From Rhodopirellula sp. (GTDB lineage Bacteria > Planctomycetota > Planctomycetia > Pirellulales > Pirellulaceae), in contig PAAT01000059.1 in the NCBI GenBank assembly GCA_002698965.1, forward strand, positions 1-53,025: 53,025 bases of DNA. Direction: 5' to 3'. Position 1 is the stretch's first letter. Each line of letters starts with the position of its first letter. Under the pieces are notes generated by a model, which did no database searches, was not told where the DNA came from, and was given only the letters and a program-made list of their open reading frames with translations. A program made the translations under genes and the position numbers. Shown one piece after another: positions 17,190 to 26,696 of the stretch.

Positions 17190-19073
17190 ATGTGTGGAAT
17201 AGCAGGTATATTCAACTTTAATGGAGATATAGTTTCTAGTTCTCTATTAAAGAAAATGGCAGACACCATTGATCATCGCGGGCCTGACGGAGAAGGTTAT
17301 TGGACAGAGGAAAATTTTGGTGTAGCTCATCGAAGGCTAGCGATTATAGATTTGTCTAATGCAGGTCACCAACCAATGCGAAGCCAAGATGGCAGGTATA
17401 TTATAAGTTATAATGGGGAATTATATAATTATAAAGAAATTCGTAACGAATTAAAAAACAAGGGTCACATATTTATTTCAAATAGCGATACTGAAGTTGT
17501 TTTAAATTCATTTGCTGAATGGGGGCAGCAATGTGTTAATCGATTTAATGGTATGTTTGCATTTGCAGTTTGGGATCGGAAAGAAAAGAATCTGTATTTA
17601 GTACGAGATCGTTACGGGATAAAGCCACTATATTACGCAATTTTTAAGGATAGCTTTATTTTTGCTTCAGAACAAAAAGCAATTTTAGAGCACCCTTCAT
17701 CAGCGAGAGTATTAGACAATAAGGCTTTATTGGAATATTTCACATTTCAAAATATTTTTACAAACAGAACATTAATAAAAAAAATAAAAATATTAGAGGC
17801 AGGCACCATAGTAAAAATTTCATCGAGTAATGGTAAAATTATATCAAATTTTCAAAAATACTGGGATTACCAATTTTATTCTGATCCGAGTGAAAACAAT
17901 AAAAAGGAAACAGTTTACGAAGAAGAACTAGACCATTTATTAAGACAATCGGTTACGAGACAATTAACATCAGATGTTGAGTTAGGTGCTTATTTATCTG
18001 GGGGAATGGATTCCGGAGCAATTACATCGCAAGCATCAAAATGCATGCCTTATATTAAAAGTTTTACTTGTGGCTTTGATCTTTCTTCAGCATCAGGCTT
18101 GGAGATGGCATTTGATGAAAGAGAAAAAGCCGAAGCGATGTCAGCATTATACAAGTCAGAACATTATCAAATTGTCTTAAAGGCAGGAGATATGGAACGA
18201 TGCTTAAAAAAATTAGCATGGCACCTAGAAGAACCTAGGGTTGGCCAAAGTTATCCGAATTACTATGTGGCTCAACTTGCCAGTAAATTTGTTAAAGTTG
18301 TTCTTTCTGGTACTGGGGGAGATGAACTATTTGCAGGATATCCGTGGAGATATTATAACTCCAATAATACCAAAAATTATGATGATTACATAAATAAGTA
18401 TTATATGTTTTGGCAAAGGTTGCTAACAAAATCAGAAATTAGGAAATTATTTTCCCCTATTTGGAATGAAGTCAAAGACATAAATACGATAGAAATTTTT
18501 AATGAAGTATTTAAAAATAATGTTGATAGGCCAAAATCAAAAGAAGATTACATTAATCATTCTTTATATTTTGAAGCAAAAACTTTTTTGCACGGGTTAT
18601 TAACAGTTGAAGATAAATTGTCTATGGCACATGGCTTAGAAACTCGAGTTCCATTTTTGGATAATGATTTAGTAAATTTTGCAATGAGTTGTCCTGTAAA
18701 ATTTAAGCTAAAAAATTTAGTAACAAGTACTGGAGTAGATCCAAATTACATTGGTAAACTTACGAAGAAAAATTTATTAAAAAACAATGATGGGAAGATG
18801 ATTTTGAGAAATGTTATGAAAAATTATGTTCCTAATGAAATCGCAACAGGAAGAAAACAAGGGTTTTCATCTCCAGATGCCAGTTGGTTTAAGGGAGAAA
18901 GCGTGGAATTTGTGAAAGAACAATTGTTCAACGACAATAATTATATATACAACATATTAGATAAGAATTTCGCTGAAAAACTTATAATGGAACATTTAAG
19001 TGGGGAGAAAAATCGTAGACTGTTAATATGGTCTCTTTTGAATATTAATGTATGGATGAAGCAAATATTTTAA
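17190..19073 (+). CDS. asnB: AsnB-type glutamine amidotransferase (copy 1)
   Basis: Class II glutamine amidotransferase with an asparagine-synthetase domain, 627 residues. The nucleophile Cys2 is in MCGIAGIF. HRGPDGEG, RRLAIIDLS, YNGELYNY and SDTEVVLNSF complete the glutaminase domain. The ATP-pyrophosphatase loop is SGGMDS and [15 protein letters not shown] follows. Members in O-antigen loci (WbpS type) amidate uronic acids rather than make free asparagine, which fits four copies in this window and the wbpA-D genes. It is preceded by a strong Shine-Dalgarno sequence, unlike its neighbours, so it may be well translated. True asparagine synthesis cannot be excluded. Confidence 0.9.
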   Translation: MCGIAGIFNFNGDIVSSSLLKKMADTIDHRGPDGEGYWTEENFGVAHRRLAIIDLSNAGHQPMRSQDGRYIISYNGELYNYKEIRNELKNKGHIFISNSDTEVVLNSFAEWGQQCVNRFNGMFAFAVWDRKEKNLYLVRDRYGIKPLYYAIFKDSFIFASEQKAILEHPSSARVLDNKALLEYFTFQNIFTNRTLIKKIKILEAGTIVKISSSNGKIISNFQKYWDYQFYSDPSENNKKETVYEEELDHLLRQSVTRQLTSDVELGAYLSGGMDSGAITSQASKCMPYIKSFTCGFDLSSASGLEMAFDEREKAEAMSALYKSEHYQIVLKAGDMERCLKKLAWHLEEPRVGQSYPNYYVAQLASKFVKVVLSGTGGDELFAGYPWRYYNSNNTKNYDDYINKYYMFWQRLLTKSEIRKLFSPIWNEVKDINTIEIFNEVFKNNVDRPKSKEDYINHSLYFEAKTFLHGLLTVEDKLSMAHGLETRVPFLDNDLVNFAMSCPVKFKLKNLVTSTGVDPNYIGKLTKKNLLKNNDGKMILRNVMKNYVPNEIATGRKQGFSSPDASWFKGESVEFVKEQLFNDNNYIYNILDKNFAEKLIMEHLSGEKNRRLLIWSLLNINVWMKQIF

Positions 19074-19086
19074 AAAATATCAAATT

Positions 19087-19998
19087 ATGAATAAGAAAAT
19101 ATCTAAAGAACAAAGTCAGACAAAAGAAACCTTTGGATTCAAATGGAAGAAGCGAGACACTTATGAATCTGAGAATATGCAAAAGGAATGGAAAAGGTGG
19201 TTGCTCGAAAAATATTTTGACTCGGATGAAACTAATTTAAGTTTATTAATGGAAGGTGGAAAAAAACGGATACTAGATGCTGGTTGTGGAAGCGGGGGAT
19301 CTGGAATGTTGTTATTTGAAAAATATTTAAATACTCATGAATACGTAGGTGTTGATATATCAGATGCAGTAGAGGTTGGTAAAAAAAGATTTAAAGAAAA
19401 GGGTTACGATGCGGAATTTTATCAGTCAGATTTAAATGAGATACCTGAAAAATTAGGTAAATTTGATATTATTTTTTCTGAAGGAGTTCTTCATCACACG
19501 GATAGTGTGGAGAAAGCAATATTCAATGTATCTAAGCACTTAAAACCAAATGGACATTTTCTGTTTTACGTATATTCCAAAAAAGCACCTATTAGAGAAT
19601 ATACAGATGATTATATTAGAAGTGCTATATCAGAATTAAATGATGAAGATGCATGGGACGAAATCAATTCTTTAACAAAATTAGGTGAAGCATTAGGCAA
19701 TTTAAATATCGAAATAGATATTAAGGAAGAAATCAAATTTCTCCATATACCTAAAGGCAAAATTAATTTGCAAAGATTATTTTATTATAAAATTTTTAAG
19801 TGCTTTTATAGAAATGATTATACGTTGGATGAAATGAATCATATTAATTTCGATTGGTATAGGCCAAAGAATTGCCACCGGCATACCCCGGATGAAGTTC
19901 GTCAATTCTGCAGCAAGGCAAATCTTGAAATTGAAAGAATTAATATTGAAGATTCAGGAATCACGATCATTGCTAAACCTATATTAAATAAAAAATAA
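19087..19998 (+). CDS. SAM-dependent methyltransferase, class I
   Basis: A 303-residue class I methyltransferase. Motif I is ILDAGCGSGGSGMLL, the acidic end of strand 2 is VGVDIS, and DIIFSEGVLHHTDSVEKAI contains the post-II region typical of the Methyltransf_11/12 group. The remaining C-terminal 130 residues carry DWYRPKNCHRHTPDEVRQFC, a pattern often seen in methyltransferases of surface-sugar loci. The acceptor (sugar O, N or C) is not evident. It follows asnB copy 1 by 13 bp. Confidence 0.85.
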   Translation: MNKKISKEQSQTKETFGFKWKKRDTYESENMQKEWKRWLLEKYFDSDETNLSLLMEGGKKRILDAGCGSGGSGMLLFEKYLNTHEYVGVDISDAVEVGKKRFKEKGYDAEFYQSDLNEIPEKLGKFDIIFSEGVLHHTDSVEKAIFNVSKHLKPNGHFLFYVYSKKAPIREYTDDYIRSAISELNDEDAWDEINSLTKLGEALGNLNIEIDIKEEIKFLHIPKGKINLQRLFYYKIFKCFYRNDYTLDEMNHINFDWYRPKNCHRHTPDEVRQFCSKANLEIERINIEDSGITIIAKPILNKK

Positions 19999-20073
19999 AA
20001 CACTGTACATGGGGGGATAATTTTTAATGGTATTAAAGATAATGATTAAAGATCATTAATTCAAATTAATAAA

Positions 20074-20916
20074 ATGAATTTGAATAAGGATAAAAAGACT
20101 ATTGAGGGATTTGGTGATGAGTGGGAGCGCTTTGATCAAAGTCAACTTAGTGTTGAAGAACATCAAAAATTATTTAATAGATATTTCTCTATTTTTCCCT
20201 GGGAGATGCTGCCTGAAAATTCAACTGGGTTTGATATGGGTTGTGGTAGTGGTCGTTGGGCAAAATTGTTAGCCGAAAAGGTTGGAACGCTTCATTGTTT
20301 TGATCCGAGTTCATCATTGGAAGTAGCAAAAAAAAATCTTCATAATATGTCAAATTGTATTTTTTATGATAAAGGGGTAGGTGATGTTTTGTTGTCAGAT
20401 AAGAGCCAAGATTTTGGAGTTTCTTTAGGTGTTTTACATCATATTCCTGATACAGCAGCTGGAATAAAATCATGTGTTGATATGTTAAAGCCAAAAGCTC
20501 CCTTTTTAATATATCTTTATTATGCGCTAGATAATAGAGCACTATGGTTTCGTTTAATTTGGAAGATTACTGATTTTTTGCGTAAAGGTGTAAGTAAATT
20601 GCCCCATTCATTAAGGTATATAGTTAGCCAGATTATAGCTTTAAGCATTTACTATCCATTAGCTAGAATGGCTTATGCCCTTGAATTATTAGGCTTAAGC
20701 AAGGCTACTGTAGATGCGGTCCCTTTAAGTAATTACCGCAATCTTAGTTTTTATACAATGAGAACCGATGCTTTAGATAGATTCGGGACAAGACTTGAGC
20801 AGCGGTTTTCTAAAAAACAAATAAAAGAAATGATGGAAAAAGCAGGCCTTGAGAAAGTTAGGTTTTCAGATAAGGCCCCCTTCTGGGTTGCAGTTGGATT
20901 TAGAAAGGAATCATAA
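20074..20916 (+). CDS. SAM-dependent methyltransferase, class I (second)
   Basis: A 280-residue class I methyltransferase. GFDMGCGSGRWAKLLA is motif I and SLGVLHHIPDTAAGI the post-II region. The C-terminal part contains a hydrophobic stretch (LPHSLRYIVSQIIALSIYYP) that may contact the membrane or form the acceptor lid. It shares the fold but little obvious sequence with the methyltransferase 76 bp upstream, so the two are not a recent duplication. It probably methylates a glycan component; the acceptor is unknown. Confidence 0.85.
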   Translation: MNLNKDKKTIEGFGDEWERFDQSQLSVEEHQKLFNRYFSIFPWEMLPENSTGFDMGCGSGRWAKLLAEKVGTLHCFDPSSSLEVAKKNLHNMSNCIFYDKGVGDVLLSDKSQDFGVSLGVLHHIPDTAAGIKSCVDMLKPKAPFLIYLYYALDNRALWFRLIWKITDFLRKGVSKLPHSLRYIVSQIIALSIYYPLARMAYALELLGLSKATVDAVPLSNYRNLSFYTMRTDALDRFGTRLEQRFSKKQIKEMMEKAGLEKVRFSDKAPFWVAVGFRKES

Positions 20917-21040
20917 GTAATTGATTTAGTTATGAGCCTCTAAAATAAGATTATGTATAAATATAGTGTATTAAATTTTTATTTAAAATGTTCAGATTAC
21001 TGATACAAAAAGTTAAGATTTCATAAATAGGTATTTGTGT

Positions 21041-21808
21041 ATGATAAAAGAAAATAATAAAACCTTGAACGATAGTATGACTATCACTGACTTTACGATT
21101 GATAACTATAAAAAATGTATAAATTTAGCAAAGGAAAAATACGAATTTATAGATTATGGGCAAATAAATCAAAAAGAAAAATTTATACTATGGCGGCATG
21201 ATTGTGATTGTTCATTAAACAGAGCTTTAGAATTAGCTAAGATAGAAAATGATTTAAAAATAAAAAGTACTTATTTCATATATATTCATTCATCATTTTA
21301 TAATGTATTTGAGAAAAACCAATCCAAAATAATTTATGATATATTATCATTGGGGCACGATATGGGGTTGCACTTTGACGCTGATTATTATGGGATAAAT
21401 AATGTAAATGATCTCAATATTAAAATTAAGTATGAAACTAATTTATTAGAAAATATTTTTAATAAAAAAATAAAAGCATTTAGCTTCCATTATCCATCAG
21501 ATTGGTTGTTCGAGTGTGAAGAGGAGAGATATGGTGATTTAATCAATTGCTACTCGAAAAATTTCAAAGAAGAAATAGGTTATGTTTCCGATTCAAATGG
21601 TTATTGGAGATTTCATCCACTACAGAGTATTTTAGAAAAAGGTATTTATAAAGAATTACAAGTCTTAACTCATCCGGTTTGGTGGCAAAAAACCCCAATG
21701 CTGCCAAGAGAAAGGATTATGAGAGCAATAAATGGAAGAAGTAAGTATGTCGCTAATACTTATGATAGCTTTCTGGAAAGCAATAATAGAATAAATTTGA
21801 AAGATTAG
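21041..21808 (+). CDS. NodB/polysaccharide deacetylase-like protein of surface-glycan loci
   Basis: A protein of about 255 residues that I recognise only by fold-like motifs. WRHDCDCSLNRALELA, KSTYFIYIH, GHDMGLHFDADYY, FSFHYPSDW and LTHPVWW resemble the Asp- and His-bearing strands of carbohydrate esterase 4 (NodB) barrels. A polysaccharide or amino-sugar deacetylase role is therefore plausible but unproven; the canonical HxxxH is not clear. I chose the ATG at 21041; a TTG six bases upstream is an alternative. It ends exactly where the next gene's ATG begins. Confidence 0.65.
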   Translation: MIKENNKTLNDSMTITDFTIDNYKKCINLAKEKYEFIDYGQINQKEKFILWRHDCDCSLNRALELAKIENDLKIKSTYFIYIHSSFYNVFEKNQSKIIYDILSLGHDMGLHFDADYYGINNVNDLNIKIKYETNLLENIFNKKIKAFSFHYPSDWLFECEEERYGDLINCYSKNFKEEIGYVSDSNGYWRFHPLQSILEKGIYKELQVLTHPVWWQKTPMLPRERIMRAINGRSKYVANTYDSFLESNNRINLKD

Positions 21809-23041
21809 ATGAATTTTAAATTTACGAATATAATATTTTTATTATTTGTAATTTCAATATATATGCTGGGTTATCAAACGAAATTTATATATGGGTCATT
21901 TTCTTTTTATTTTTTATTAATAGGCTTAATTCCTTTGCTTCCTAAATTAGGAAATAAAATTAATAAAGGTATAACAAAAGATTACAAATATTTATTAATT
22001 ATTTTAGTCTGTATTATCTTTGGTTCAATATTAAATATAAACACAGTTGTATATAGTAATATTCAAGCTTATTTATTGATGGCCATAACTTTTTTTTATG
22101 TAAAAGAGACTGCAATTAAAATTAATTTTAAAAAAACATTAACAATTTTTTTTACGATATTTCTGATAACAAATACCATTTTAATGGTGTTTCAATTAAT
22201 ATATGGAGGACCGTTTATACACTACTATTTATCAAATGCTGTTACATATCGTGTTCACCCGGTTGGTTGGGCAGATGGTGAGCACATGAATTCACTTTCT
22301 ATATTAACAGCAACCGGATATCTGATGGGTATATTTTTAGAAGGGGAAAAATCCATATCTAAAAGATTAATTATAATATCATTAATATTTGGGATTTGTT
22401 CTATTTTATTAACTAATTCAAGGGCAGGGATTACTGCTATGGTAGTGTTGTTAGTGATTTTTAATTTAATTAGTCCTGGGGCAAAGCTTTTCAATAAATT
22501 ATTTTTTATCTTTATAAGCATATTAATTCTGGGTTTATTTGGAATATTGTATGTAAATTTGAGGAGTGTGATGTATTCGATTAATTTATCATCAATAAGC
22601 GAGATTTCGGATTTTACAGAATTAATGATAATGAAGTATGAGAACTTTTTCGATGAATCACTCGAAGAAAGGCTTTTTCAATGGCAGTTAATAAGTGAAT
22701 TTCCTATTGAACAAAAACTATGTTTATTAACCGTGGGGATTGGACCGGGCAGCTTTGAAAATATGTATACAGTCAATATGCATAATTCATGGTTAGAATT
22801 ATTAGTAACATGTGGGATTGTATCCTTATTTGCATTTATCTTATTTCTTAAAGAGATAAATAAATTTTTCAGAATAAAAAAAGTGCAAATACTAAATAAT
22901 AAATTTTTGCTGCCGATGATTTCAGTATTAATATTCATGATGGCACATGATGTTCTAAGAAATAGATATTTTTGGCTATTTGCAGGTTTACTAGCAGCTC
23001 AAAATATAGATGTATTAAAATTTAAAAATAATGCCAAGTAA
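21809..23041 (+). CDS. O-antigen polymerase/ligase family membrane protein (Wzy-like)
   Basis: A 410-residue polytopic protein with about ten or more hydrophobic segments from the N-terminus onward. NSRAGITAMVVLLVI and the block GIGPGSFENMYTVNMHNSWL mark the O-antigen ligase/polymerase (Wzy_C) superfamily. Located inside the biosynthetic locus next to the flippase candidate, it is more likely the polymerase (Wzy) than the ligase. Its start codon abuts the stop of the preceding gene, and its 3' end overlaps the ABC transporter gene by 11 bp. Sequence alone does not separate Wzy from WaaL. Confidence 0.82.
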   Translation: MNFKFTNIIFLLFVISIYMLGYQTKFIYGSFSFYFLLIGLIPLLPKLGNKINKGITKDYKYLLIILVCIIFGSILNINTVVYSNIQAYLLMAITFFYVKETAIKINFKKTLTIFFTIFLITNTILMVFQLIYGGPFIHYYLSNAVTYRVHPVGWADGEHMNSLSILTATGYLMGIFLEGEKSISKRLIIISLIFGICSILLTNSRAGITAMVVLLVIFNLISPGAKLFNKLFFIFISILILGLFGILYVNLRSVMYSINLSSISEISDFTELMIMKYENFFDESLEERLFQWQLISEFPIEQKLCLLTVGIGPGSFENMYTVNMHNSWLELLVTCGIVSLFAFILFLKEINKFFRIKKVQILNNKFLLPMISVLIFMMAHDVLRNRYFWLFAGLLAAQNIDVLKFKNNAK

Positions 23042-24803
23042 TATTAACTACTTTGCTAATACAAAGCTTTTATATTCAGACATAATTAAGACCTATGGAT
23101 ATAAGTTTTATGTAGTATTATTTTTTTTGTTAATAATCTCATTAGGTGAAAGTATTAGTATGATTTTACTATTGCCTCTTATTCAGTCTATAGAGTTACA
23201 AAATAGTCATATTTCAAATAAAAATAATGATATTAATTTTGTAGAAATATTTAGCAAATTAAATATAGAGTATACTCCTATAAATATTTTAATTTTACTT
23301 ACTAGTATTTTAATAATTCATGGAGTTTTATCAATGGCCAGTGATTTGTATGTAATAAAAATTCAAAGAGATTATACAAAAAAATGGCAAAATAAATTAT
23401 TTTCATCGTATATCAATTCTAAATTAAGTTATGTAATTACAAATAAACAAGGAGATTTGGTTAATTCAATAACATTGGAAACTCAGAGGCTTTATGGGGC
23501 ATTTAAAGTTATTTCCCAATTATTTTGTATTAGTGTAATAATATTTGGATATTTAGTTATATGCTTAATGATATCGTATAAAGCTACGTTAATCATTTGC
23601 GGAATTTCAGTGATTACGTTTGTTAGTTTGATTGGTCTTAGGAATAAAAATTACCAATATGGTAAGAATTTGGCGCCATTAAATTCTAAACTTCAGGTTT
23701 ATTTAAATGAGATATTGGGTGGTATAAAATTCATCAAAGCAACCAGTACACAAGTAAAGTCAGAGAAAATAATTGATAATGTCACAAGACAATTACGACA
23801 ACTTCACGTTCGCCTTACTTTTTTGCCAAATCTTACAAAGATCTTTTTTGAATATACATCTATTATTGCTTTGGCACTTATCTTAGTTTTTGGAGTTCCA
23901 TTGTTATCAATTGATGTTGCTCATTTATTTTTTGTTATGGCAGTCTTTATAAGACTATTACCAAAATTTAATATGTTTCAACAGAATCTACAATTATTAG
24001 CGCAGTATATTCCGGCAATTAAGTACTTAGATCAGTTGCAAAATAATTTTTTGAAAAATAAGGAAGATAACTTCGGTAAAGATATGTTTGATAAAGATAA
24101 TAATGAACTATATATAAACATTATATCGGCGGGTTACGGTGAAAAGGAAATAATTAACAATATTAATTTTAGTATAAAAGAAAACGGAATGTATGGGATT
24201 GTCGGCAAATCTGGGTCCGGAAAAACTACATTAGTACAATCTTTACTTGGAATGGCTGACTTAAAAGATGGGAATATCAAATGGGGGAACCAAAGTATTA
24301 GAGATGTAAACATGAATGAATGGAGAAGATCATTTGGTTATGTCTCACAAGAAACGGTGCTTTTTAATAGTACTATATTAGAAAACCTAAAATGGATTAA
24401 CGAAAAGGCAGATAAAAAACAGATTATTGAGGCTTCCAAGAAAGCAAATTCCTTCGATTTTATTGATAAATTACCCAATAAATTTGATACATTAGTTGGC
24501 GATCAAGGTATGACTTTGTCCGGAGGTGAGAGACAACGTATAGGAATAACAAGAGCATTAATATCCGAGCCTAAATTATTGATTCTAGATGAAATAACTA
24601 GTGCCTTAGACAATTTAACGGCAATGAGGATTATGCATAATATTGAGATTATTAGTCGTCATTTACCAATAATAATTATAGCGCATAGGATTGAAACACT
24701 GAAAAATTGCAAGTCCATTTATGTTTTAGAAAATGGAAAATTATTAAAATCGGGTAATTGGGACAATTTGAGTATTGATGGGGTTAATTTGTATACCGAC
24801 TAA
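23031..24803 (+). CDS. ABC transporter half-molecule, PglK/Wzk/MsbA-like lipid-linked glycan flippase candidate
   Basis: Fused transmembrane and ATPase domains in 590 residues. The first 320 residues contain about six membrane segments. The ATPase part has Walker A GKSGSGKTT (near residue 391), the Q-loop region SFGYVSQETVLFNSTI, the signature LSGGERQRIGITRAL and Walker B LLILDEITSALD, followed by the H-loop IIIAHR. This layout is that of MsbA and of PglK/Wzk, which flip lipid-linked oligosaccharides. No Wzx-like flippase is present in the locus, so this protein is the best candidate for moving the lipid-linked repeat unit. It functions as a homodimer if family rules hold. Confidence 0.9.
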   Translation: MPSNINYFANTKLLYSDIIKTYGYKFYVVLFFLLIISLGESISMILLLPLIQSIELQNSHISNKNNDINFVEIFSKLNIEYTPINILILLTSILIIHGVLSMASDLYVIKIQRDYTKKWQNKLFSSYINSKLSYVITNKQGDLVNSITLETQRLYGAFKVISQLFCISVIIFGYLVICLMISYKATLIICGISVITFVSLIGLRNKNYQYGKNLAPLNSKLQVYLNEILGGIKFIKATSTQVKSEKIIDNVTRQLRQLHVRLTFLPNLTKIFFEYTSIIALALILVFGVPLLSIDVAHLFFVMAVFIRLLPKFNMFQQNLQLLAQYIPAIKYLDQLQNNFLKNKEDNFGKDMFDKDNNELYINIISAGYGEKEIINNINFSIKENGMYGIVGKSGSGKTTLVQSLLGMADLKDGNIKWGNQSIRDVNMNEWRRSFGYVSQETVLFNSTILENLKWINEKADKKQIIEASKKANSFDFIDKLPNKFDTLVGDQGMTLSGGERQRIGITRALISEPKLLILDEITSALDNLTAMRIMHNIEIISRHLPIIIIAHRIETLKNCKSIYVLENGKLLKSGNWDNLSIDGVNLYTD

Positions 24804-24804
24804 T

Positions 24805-25509
24805 ATGATTGTAGCTGGCCATCAACCTAATTTTTTTCCTTGGTTTGGATTTTTTGAAAAAATAATTAAAAGCCATATTTTTGTATTTTCAGATGATGTT
24901 CAGTATCCAAAGCAGTCATATACGAATAGAACGTTAATCCCAATTCAAACGATAGAAAGTTATGTAACTTTACCGGTGAAGCAGAAAGGGTATGAAGATC
25001 AAATATCAAAAAAGGTATACCTAAAAGATAAAAAAATAATCAAAAAAATATACAGTAATTTTTACTTTAATTTATGTAAGCTGAATTACTTCTCTGATAT
25101 AGAAGATATTTTAGAAGAATTCAAAATTGATTATTGGAATTTATCCACTATTTCTGAATTAAATATTAAAACAATATTGAATATATGCGAAAAATTAAAT
25201 TTGAATAATACAAATTTCAAAAAAGGGACCGAATTAAACTTAGATAAATATAATAAAAATGATCGATTGATTGAGCGATGCAGGAAATTAGATTGTTATA
25301 ATTATTTGTGCGGCCAAGGTGCGGATGGTTATCAAGACGAGGAATATTTGAGGAAAAATAAAATAAATTTAATTAAAATTGACTATGATATAGGTAATAA
25401 AATTTTTCATGGAGATATCAAATACTCTATTCTTTATGTCATTTCAAAATATGGATTAGAGAAGATCAAACAGGCAATAGTTAAATACAATGAAAATATT
25501 GTACATTGA
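24805..25509 (+). CDS. WbqC-family protein
   Basis: A 234-residue member of the WbqC family found in O-antigen loci. The start MIVAGHQPNFFPWFGFFEK and the block DVQYPKQSYTNRT are family hallmarks, and YLCGQGADGYQDEEYL lies near the C-terminus. The biochemical role of the family is not settled; it is often found beside aminotransferases or amidotransferases. I start at the ATG at 24805, one base after the ABC transporter's stop codon. An in-frame ATG at 24775 would add ten residues that do not belong to the family pattern. The 3' end overlaps the next gene by 20 bp. Confidence 0.85.
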   Translation: MIVAGHQPNFFPWFGFFEKIIKSHIFVFSDDVQYPKQSYTNRTLIPIQTIESYVTLPVKQKGYEDQISKKVYLKDKKIIKKIYSNFYFNLCKLNYFSDIEDILEEFKIDYWNLSTISELNIKTILNICEKLNLNNTNFKKGTELNLDKYNKNDRLIERCRKLDCYNYLCGQGADGYQDEEYLRKNKINLIKIDYDIGNKIFHGDIKYSILYVISKYGLEKIKQAIVKYNENIVH

Positions 25510-26683
25510 TTGTAATGTTAAGCATTTAAATCCTACTGCAAATTTAATTTCTTTATTATTCACTCATATTGCAGATGAAATAGATCATTTTGGTCCAGGG
25601 TATGTCTCGGATGATGAAATTAAAGGAGGTATTTTAAAATATGCTAACAATAATGAGTATGATTTTGTAGTTGTAGGGCCGAACACAAATATCATAAACG
25701 ACAGCAGTAAGGAAAATATAGATTCAATTAAATATATATCTTCTTATACGTCAAAGAATTTCGATACCAATATACTTTATGACTTTTATAAAGATATAAA
25801 AAACAATATTAATAATCTAGAATGTAAATTAAAGCTCTTAACCCTTTTGAATTTTGATTATTACGCAGCCACTATCGACCAAGTTGAAAAATTAGTTAAA
25901 AGTAAATTATACATACTTGCGCCTGGAATAGAATTCATTACCGACATTAATCATTTGGATAGTTTTGTTATTAAGGAAAAACATTATAAGGCAAAGAAGA
26001 ATAGAATATCCAATAATTGGAGAGATTTTATTAAATCAAATCCTGACAAAATAATTAGTACAACACACTTTGTATCAGACGATGAATTTTATTTTAACGA
26101 TATAATTTCAAGAGAATATGATATTAATATTCCTGGTATTAAGTATTATTTAAGGGATAAAGCAGTTAAGCAATTAATTCCTAATAAATATAAGATTAAC
26201 AGAGATTTTCATCTAAAGTTTTATTCATTCCTAAATAAACTTAAATTGCCCGTTTATAGTAATAATTTTTCATTAAAAACATATAGGCAAATATTTCAAA
26301 AAAAATTATCTAATTCTAAAATAGTATTTACTGCAAAAGGCGGGTTTGGCATGACGATAAGAAAATTTTTCGAAATACCAGCGGCTGGAGCCCTGATGGT
26401 CTGTAATCCGCCCTTTAATTTTGATAATTTGGGATATAAAGATAAGATACATTACATAAAATTCAGTGAGAATGATAACATTAATGAATTTATAGATTAC
26501 TATCTTAATGATTCAAGTTCGTCAATTATTGCTAAAAGCGGGCAGAGATTAACATTAAAAAACCATTCAATTGCTGCAAGAGTAATTCAAATAAAAAATG
26601 CATTAGCTCAAATTCTAAAAAACAATTATTTAAGATCAGAATGGTGCCGTGGTGAATTTAATATTCATAAAATTACTGACTAA
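25490..26683 (+). CDS. CgeB-like glycosyltransferase (putative)
   Basis: A 397-residue protein whose C-terminal half resembles CgeB/YkvP-type GT-B glycosyltransferases: IVFTAKGGFGMTIRKFFEIP followed by AAGALMVCNPPFNFDNLGY, and a closing segment with RLTLKNHSIAARVIQI. The N-terminal half starts like a Rossmann-type GT-B domain (MKILYIDCN, DFVVVGPNT) but is otherwise poorly conserved. Role: transfer of one sugar of the repeat unit; donor and acceptor unknown. It begins inside the last 20 bp of the WbqC-family gene. Confidence 0.68.
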   Translation: MKILYIDCNVKHLNPTANLISLLFTHIADEIDHFGPGYVSDDEIKGGILKYANNNEYDFVVVGPNTNIINDSSKENIDSIKYISSYTSKNFDTNILYDFYKDIKNNINNLECKLKLLTLLNFDYYAATIDQVEKLVKSKLYILAPGIEFITDINHLDSFVIKEKHYKAKKNRISNNWRDFIKSNPDKIISTTHFVSDDEFYFNDIISREYDINIPGIKYYLRDKAVKQLIPNKYKINRDFHLKFYSFLNKLKLPVYSNNFSLKTYRQIFQKKLSNSKIVFTAKGGFGMTIRKFFEIPAAGALMVCNPPFNFDNLGYKDKIHYIKFSENDNINEFIDYYLNDSSSSIIAKSGQRLTLKNHSIAARVIQIKNALAQILKNNYLRSEWCRGEFNIHKITD

Positions 26684-26696
26684 TCCAATTTAAAAA

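Noticed and set aside
20189..20542. Antisense open frame of 117 codons opposite the second methyltransferase
   Set aside because: It covers the SAM-binding part of a clear methyltransferase on the plus strand and shows no domain pattern of its own.
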